DNA of 64,000 nucleotides from Hetaerina americana (taxonomy: Eukaryota > Arthropoda > Insecta > Odonata > Calopterygidae): positions 248,001-312,000 of the forward strand of contig JAKTNV010000089.1 of NCBI GenBank assembly GCA_022747635.1. The letters are read 5' to 3'. The notes under the pieces were generated by a model that worked only from the letters and a program-made list of their open reading frames with translations, searched no databases and was not told the origin of the DNA. Shown one piece after another: positions 60,155 through 64,000 of the stretch (the stretch's first letter is position 1; each line of letters opens with the position of its first letter). The position numbers and the translations under genes are program-made.

Positions 60155-61025
60155 CTCGAAAAATTGTAATCATTCGAGAAGATCATTTTGCATTTGCCCT
60201 TCGGGACACCAAACCTTCCTCCTCACGAATGAAGAGCGTTGGTTGAGAGTGACAAAAAGGAAGGAGCCCCCAGGCACTCCGGATTTTTTATTCGGAGGCG
60301 GGTAACCTTGCGTCGATTACGGCATCCCCCCGAAACTCTCCTTCGCGTCCACAGGAAGTGCCGCATCTCGGAAATTGACCTTTCCCCATCTCAATCGCCT
60401 TGTGCGGGTCGATCCAAAACTCGGATCGCTTCGCGGCAACGGTCCAATTGTCCAAAGGTAACTCAGGCATCCACCTCCGCGATCGTCACCGATTTAGTCT
60501 CATATTGAATGTCTCGCGTTCCGCCGATGGAACTCGACCCTCGGATACTCTCGGGGAGGTAGGTTCTGGTGCATGGGATCATTGATCTCACCCAGACGGT
60601 TGAGGGAGGGAGGGAGGAAGAGGGGCGGAGGAGAGATGGGGGTCCACAGAGGAGAAAGGGGTGGCGCCGAGGTGAGAGGAGGGGGTGGGGAATTTAGTGG
60701 CGGAGATATGGGAAGGGAAAAATCCACTAGGGGGAATCACACATTGATGCATATGGAGTGCTCGATATTTTTTCCGGCGATATATTCCTTAAATTGGGCG
60801 GTCCTTTAATTCGGAATCCTCTCGTTACTCGCGGGCTTTTGTTGGGGAGAAGTCGTATAATGAATGCAACTGATTTAAAATGCAAAAGGAAGGTCTTCGT
60901 AAAAAAAGCCTTTTAGTTCATGAGTTGGCGCAGAGAAAGTCAGTGGATATATTTTCGTTTTAAGGGTCTAGCATTTATTTAAAATTTATACGGAATGGAA
61001 TTTCTATGATAAAACTGTTGTTTGA
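60155..61025. other. Spacer with a CpG-rich patch
   Basis: 60230-60570 is CpG-rich and 60600-60720 is strongly purine-rich. Chance frames only. Confidence 0.35.
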
Positions 61026-61029
61026 GCGT

Positions 61030-61080
61030 AGGCCTGCTTGATGATGAAATGTTCCATGTCGAAACAACTGAGGTTTCATG
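61030..61080 (+). repeat. Solo hammerhead unit, decayed core
   Basis: CTTGATGA (core with an extra or changed base), T, GAAATG-TTC-CATGTC (stem II, five of six pairs), GAAACAAC. The order matches the family. Stem III is no longer compact. Confidence 0.45.
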
Positions 61081-61084
61081 AGAA

Positions 61085-62360
61085 TTGAAAAACTAATCAA
61101 GTGGTTACTCCGCCGTAGTACCTAAAAATACAGATATTCAATCACCACTCTTCGGCTAATTTACTGATAACATAACTATTCCCTGTATCCACGTAAATGA
61201 AGACTCAATTAATAGAAATTATTATCTATGAGTATCGATACATCGATACAAATACTGATATTATCTGTGACATTTTTTCCCTAGTTAGTATAGGTTTTGT
61301 TCATCAAAGACCTAACTTAATAGGCAAAATACCAACAATAATAATTTAAAAAATGGTCGCCGATCACATACATGAATGATAAACAAAATCATCGGTACTA
61401 ACGGAAGTAGATCGTGATAAAAATTTATCTACTCTAATATCAATGTTAATCCAGTATTTAAAAAGGTTTAACCATTCAAGCATGAAATCGTTACCTGATT
61501 TAAGTCACTTGTCGTTGCATTCTTAGAAGACCGCCTTACATTTCTGGGCTCTTTCCTGACGAGTGTTTTCGTAAAACCTCTTCTCATCATATGGAAACAC
61601 GATGCTGATGTGCTATTGTGATATATCTGAGGTGGATCTATCCTTATTTGTAACCTGCATCCTGTACGTGTTCGTTACTCTTTCGGAAAGGAGTAGCGAA
61701 AACTTTGAGCCTTCGATGATGGAAGGTGGCTGCTGACTCGAGTGGACAGGAAATTGCCGTCAGGAGGAAAGGTGGGGCGAACGCGCAGATAAGGGGAATT
61801 AAAGTCATTAATGCGTCAGCTCATCAGGAAGCTTTCATCTGGGAAAGGATGCTGGCACGGAATGCGTTCTGCCGAATCAAACATTTTGGCGCAATTATTT
61901 CCATCCGTTCGCCGTTGCTATTTACATGCCAAAAACCTCCCGACTGCTCTTCGCCTGTTGGATAGTAATAATCCTTCAGGCTTTGTTAGGCTGCCGTTCT
62001 TTCCTCCTCCTCATATTGATTTGACATAACGAATTGGTCTTTTGAGCGTGAACGAGGCTGATTTGTAGTTACGTGTGATGGCAGCAAAGAAAAATTCCCT
62101 CCGTTCGTTAGGCTACGAGGAGAGAAAAACCAGTGTAACAAGGGTTTTACATTGGTTAGGTTGCGTTTGATGGCCACTCTCTCTGTATAACGAATGCGAG
62201 AGAGAATTTTCATGATAAATATGCCCTTATTGATATTTTTTAGCGTTATATATTATATACTGATCTGTAAAATACACCAAAAGGCATTACAGGGGCGTAT
62301 GGCAAGGGATGTTATGGCACTAGCCGGGAAAATGTAGATGCAGAAGCCAGTCAAGGAGTT
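61085..62360. other. AT-rich spacer, no gene seen
   Basis: A GC-richer stretch at 61680-62000 carries short frames without recognisable domains. Confidence 0.4.
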
Positions 62361-62362
62361 TT

Positions 62363-62595
62363 ACATGTACAGGTTGCGGATTAGCCTCCTTTCCCTCCAA
62401 TCTATTCCTATTTTCTGCAAAATACTCATTAGTTTTTCCCAATTCACTCTATCAAACGCTTTTTCGAAATCTACGAAACAGGCAAATACCTCCTGGTTGT
62501 GTTCTATATTCCTCTCGATTAATAATCTCATTACTGCAATGGCATCACGCGTACCTCTCCCCTTCCTAAACCCAAACTGATCATCCCCTAAGTAA
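62363..62595 (-). pseudogene. LINE reverse transcriptase, inverted upstream part
   Basis: Minus-strand reading without a stop: GDDQFGFRKGRGTRDAIAVM, then LLIERNIEHNQEVFACF, VDFEKAFDRVNWEKL and a tail ending RRLIRNLYM. It includes the conserved RGTRDAI and the first catalytic aspartate block (VDFEKAFD). The plus-strand frame over 62338-62580 is its shadow. It joins logically to the forward part, which repeats IRNLYM before continuing. Confidence 0.85.
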
Positions 62596-62610
62596 TCCGT
62601 AGATTACCTT

Positions 62611-62612
<2 letters not shown>

Positions 62613-62684
<72 letters not shown>
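62613..62684. repeat. (TA)n microsatellite at the inversion junction
   Basis: About 36 TA units separate the inverted and forward LINE segments. The bases before it (CGTAGATTACCTTTAAATAT) resemble the LINE's own 3' terminus at 63686-63700. Confidence 0.95.
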
Positions 62685-62686
<2 letters not shown>

Positions 62687-63599
62687 CCGCAACCTGTACA
62701 TGTCTCAGACTGCTCAGGTGCGGGTGGGAAACGGGGAGTCAGGATGGGCAGGGTTAGGAAGGGGTGTAAGGCAGGGTTGCCCATTATCACCGTTGCTGTT
62801 CAACCTGTATGCAGAGGAAATGATCAAAGAGGCATGGGAAGAACTCGAGGTAGGAATGAAAGTGGGCGGGGAATTCGTAAAATCAGTTAGGTTTGCTGAT
62901 GACCAAGCTTTAGTTTGTCAGTCAGCCAAGGGGCTGCAAGCATTGCTGAGTGAATTGGAAATTCAGTGCGACAGGTATGGGATGAGAATCAATATTAATA
63001 AAACAAAGGTTATGCGATTTTCTAGAAAGAAAAAGGCCAAGCTTAACATTAAAATAGGAGGGCAAAAACTAGAGCAGGTAGAAGAGTTTACGTATCTCGG
63101 TAGTGTTTTGGACCAACACGGTCAAAGTAGTAGGGACGTAAGGAGAAGAATTGCGCTAGGCAAAGAGGCTTTCACAAGGAGGAGGGAGTTGATGACAGGG
63201 ACTTTGAGTAAGGATGTTAAGAAAAGACTCGTAAAAACTTTGATTTGGAGCGTAGCTATGTACGGTGCGGAAACGTGGTCATTGAAGCAGGAGGATAGAC
63301 GTAGATTGGAGGCTTTTGAAATGTGGGTGTGGAGAAGAATGGAGAAGGTGAAATGAACAGAGAAGAAAACAAATGAGGAAGTACTTGGTATGGTGGGCGA
63401 AGAGAGGGGTTTGTTGGGAGCAATCCTATGGAGGCAGGAAAAGTGGATGAAGGGGGTGTTGACCGGCAGTGGGATGTTGAAGACTGTGATAGAGGGTAGA
63501 ATGTTGGGCAAAAGAGGAAAGGGAAGAAACAGGATAGAGATGTTGGACGGGATGAAGGGAGGAAGAAAGTACTCAGAGATGAAGAGGGACCTGATATAG
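62685..63599 (+). pseudogene. LINE reverse transcriptase, C-terminal two thirds, one in-frame stop
   Basis: The protein would copy its own RNA at a nicked target (target-primed reverse transcription). Visible motifs, counting from the Met at 62700: RQGCPLSPLLF (residues 24-34), FADD catalytic aspartates (65-68), INKTKVMRF (about 98-106), FTYLGSV, and the C-terminal GAETWSLKQ..RRLEAFEMW block. The frame meets a TGA at 63354-63356 where related copies suggest a Trp codon (TGG). It then stays open in the same frame to a TAG at 63597-63599 (TEKKTNEEVLGMVGEERGLL ... RGKGRNRIEMLDGMKGG). No endonuclease or ORF1 part is present. Of the LINE superfamily, the clade is unassigned (Jockey/CR1/I-like by general appearance). 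Confidence 0.9.
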
Positions 63600-63685
63600 A
63601 GTAGGATGATGGATTTTGTGTTTTGTTAGGAGTAATAAAATATTTGTTTGGTAGTTGTATCCATCCAAAAACCTACCTTAACCGG

Positions 63686-63718
63686 TAGATTACCTTAAAA
63701 TATAAATAAATAAATAAA

Positions 63719-63749
<31 letters not shown>

Positions 63750-63770
63750 TTATATATATATATATATATG
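63686..63770. repeat. LINE 3' tail and (TAAA)n/(TA)n tract
   Basis: CGGTAGATTACCTTAAAAT is followed by TAAA units and then TA units to about 63768. The same order (terminus, then TA tract) occurs at 31678-31745. Confidence 0.9.
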
Positions 63771-63881
63771 AAATATCTTCGAAATGGAACGCTCTTCGAC
63801 GACGCACAAATATATAAAAACACAGATGTAAGTTTTTAGAATATAGAGACACAAAGAAAGGACACTCACAATTTGTTATTT

Positions 63882-63915
63882 GACGTTTCGACAGCACGGC
63901 TGTCGTCTTCAGAAT
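63882..63915 (-). ncRNA. Hammerhead-ribozyme-like motif in a unit running off the window
   Basis: Minus strand: CTGAAGA, C, GACAGC-CGT-GCTGTC (six perfect pairs), GAA, ACGT, C. Two A-U pairs are possible for stem I. The GAAACGTC ending matches the hairpin at 8379. The repeat unit extends to the right into purine-rich DNA and beyond base 64000. Confidence 0.6.
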
Positions 63916-64000
63916 GGCGTTCTCGGGGAAGAGCGGAGAGGATGTGCGGGGGAGAGGTGGGGGAAGGAGAGGTAAAGGGACCAATAGGAAATGAACAAGG

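Larger units (their letters stand above)
62362..63770 (+). mobile_element. LINE retrotransposon copy, 5'-truncated with an inverted 5' segment
   Basis: The 3' part (62685-63700) is in plus orientation: reverse transcriptase motifs, C-terminal domain, 3' region and a TAAA/TA tail (63700-63768). The 5' part (62363-62595) is inverted and encodes the immediately upstream reverse transcriptase residues on the minus strand. Between them lies a (TA)n tract (62613-62684). The 19 bases ATCCGCAACCTGTACATGT occur once in each orientation, at the outer end of the inverted segment and at the start of the forward segment. This is the signature of twin-primed LINE insertion. Confidence 0.85.

Noticed and set aside
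63673..63984. 103-codon minus-strand frame rich in Ile-Tyr
   Set aside because: Runs through a TA microsatellite and a repeat unit; not a gene.

Overview
This window looks like intergenic or intronic DNA from a large, repeat-rich arthropod (most likely insect) nuclear genome. Mariner transposons with TA target duplications, many decayed copies of one LINE family, several tRNA-derived SINE families, Penelope-like hammerhead repeats, long AT-rich spacers and scattered CpG-rich patches all point that way. Coding density is close to zero. There are no bacterial features such as operons, ribosome binding sites or CRISPR arrays. The species cannot be named from the sequence.

Layout. 1-1525: a SINE body (family B) cut by the window edge, then unique DNA. 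1528-2860: a mariner element with both inverted ends; its catalytic region is open but its N-terminus is frame-broken. 4130-4970: a LINE relic and a SINE. 7937-8700: a nested cluster of two SINE copies, a long hairpin and outer inverted pieces. 11372-12535: a 69-bp-arm foldback next to more SINEs. 12540-18855: mostly AT-rich unique DNA holding the best candidate host exon (16992-17058). 18856-19085, 23333-23518 and 35533-35744: hairpin elements of about 210 bp. 23750-24130 and 30700-31955: LINE relics. 32010-32762: an internally deleted mariner with perfect 33-bp ends, set between TA/CA microsatellites. 33941-34230: family B SINE. 37620-47110: several LINE relics, solo hammerhead-like units and an 82-bp tandem duplication. 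47110-61000: mainly unique DNA with CpG-rich patches, the strongest at 56430-57260 (a possible promoter). 62362-63770: the best-preserved LINE copy, whose 5' part is inverted, with TA repeats at the junction and in the tail. 63880-64000: another hammerhead-like unit running off the window.

The most interesting signal is a family of hammerhead-ribozyme-like motifs (CTGANGA, one extra base, stem II, GAAAC, a tiny self-complementary stem III, then a cleavage-type base). It occurs at least 13 times. In four places it forms head-to-head inverted dimers that fold into long hairpins, and two of these are flanked by 11-13 bp target duplications. This fits the hammerheads known from Penelope-like retroelements, arranged here as small mobile palindromes.

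Apart from one short candidate exon and a few CpG-rich patches, no host gene could be supported. The long open frames elsewhere lie in stop-poor GC-rich or pyrimidine-rich DNA and resemble no family I recognise.
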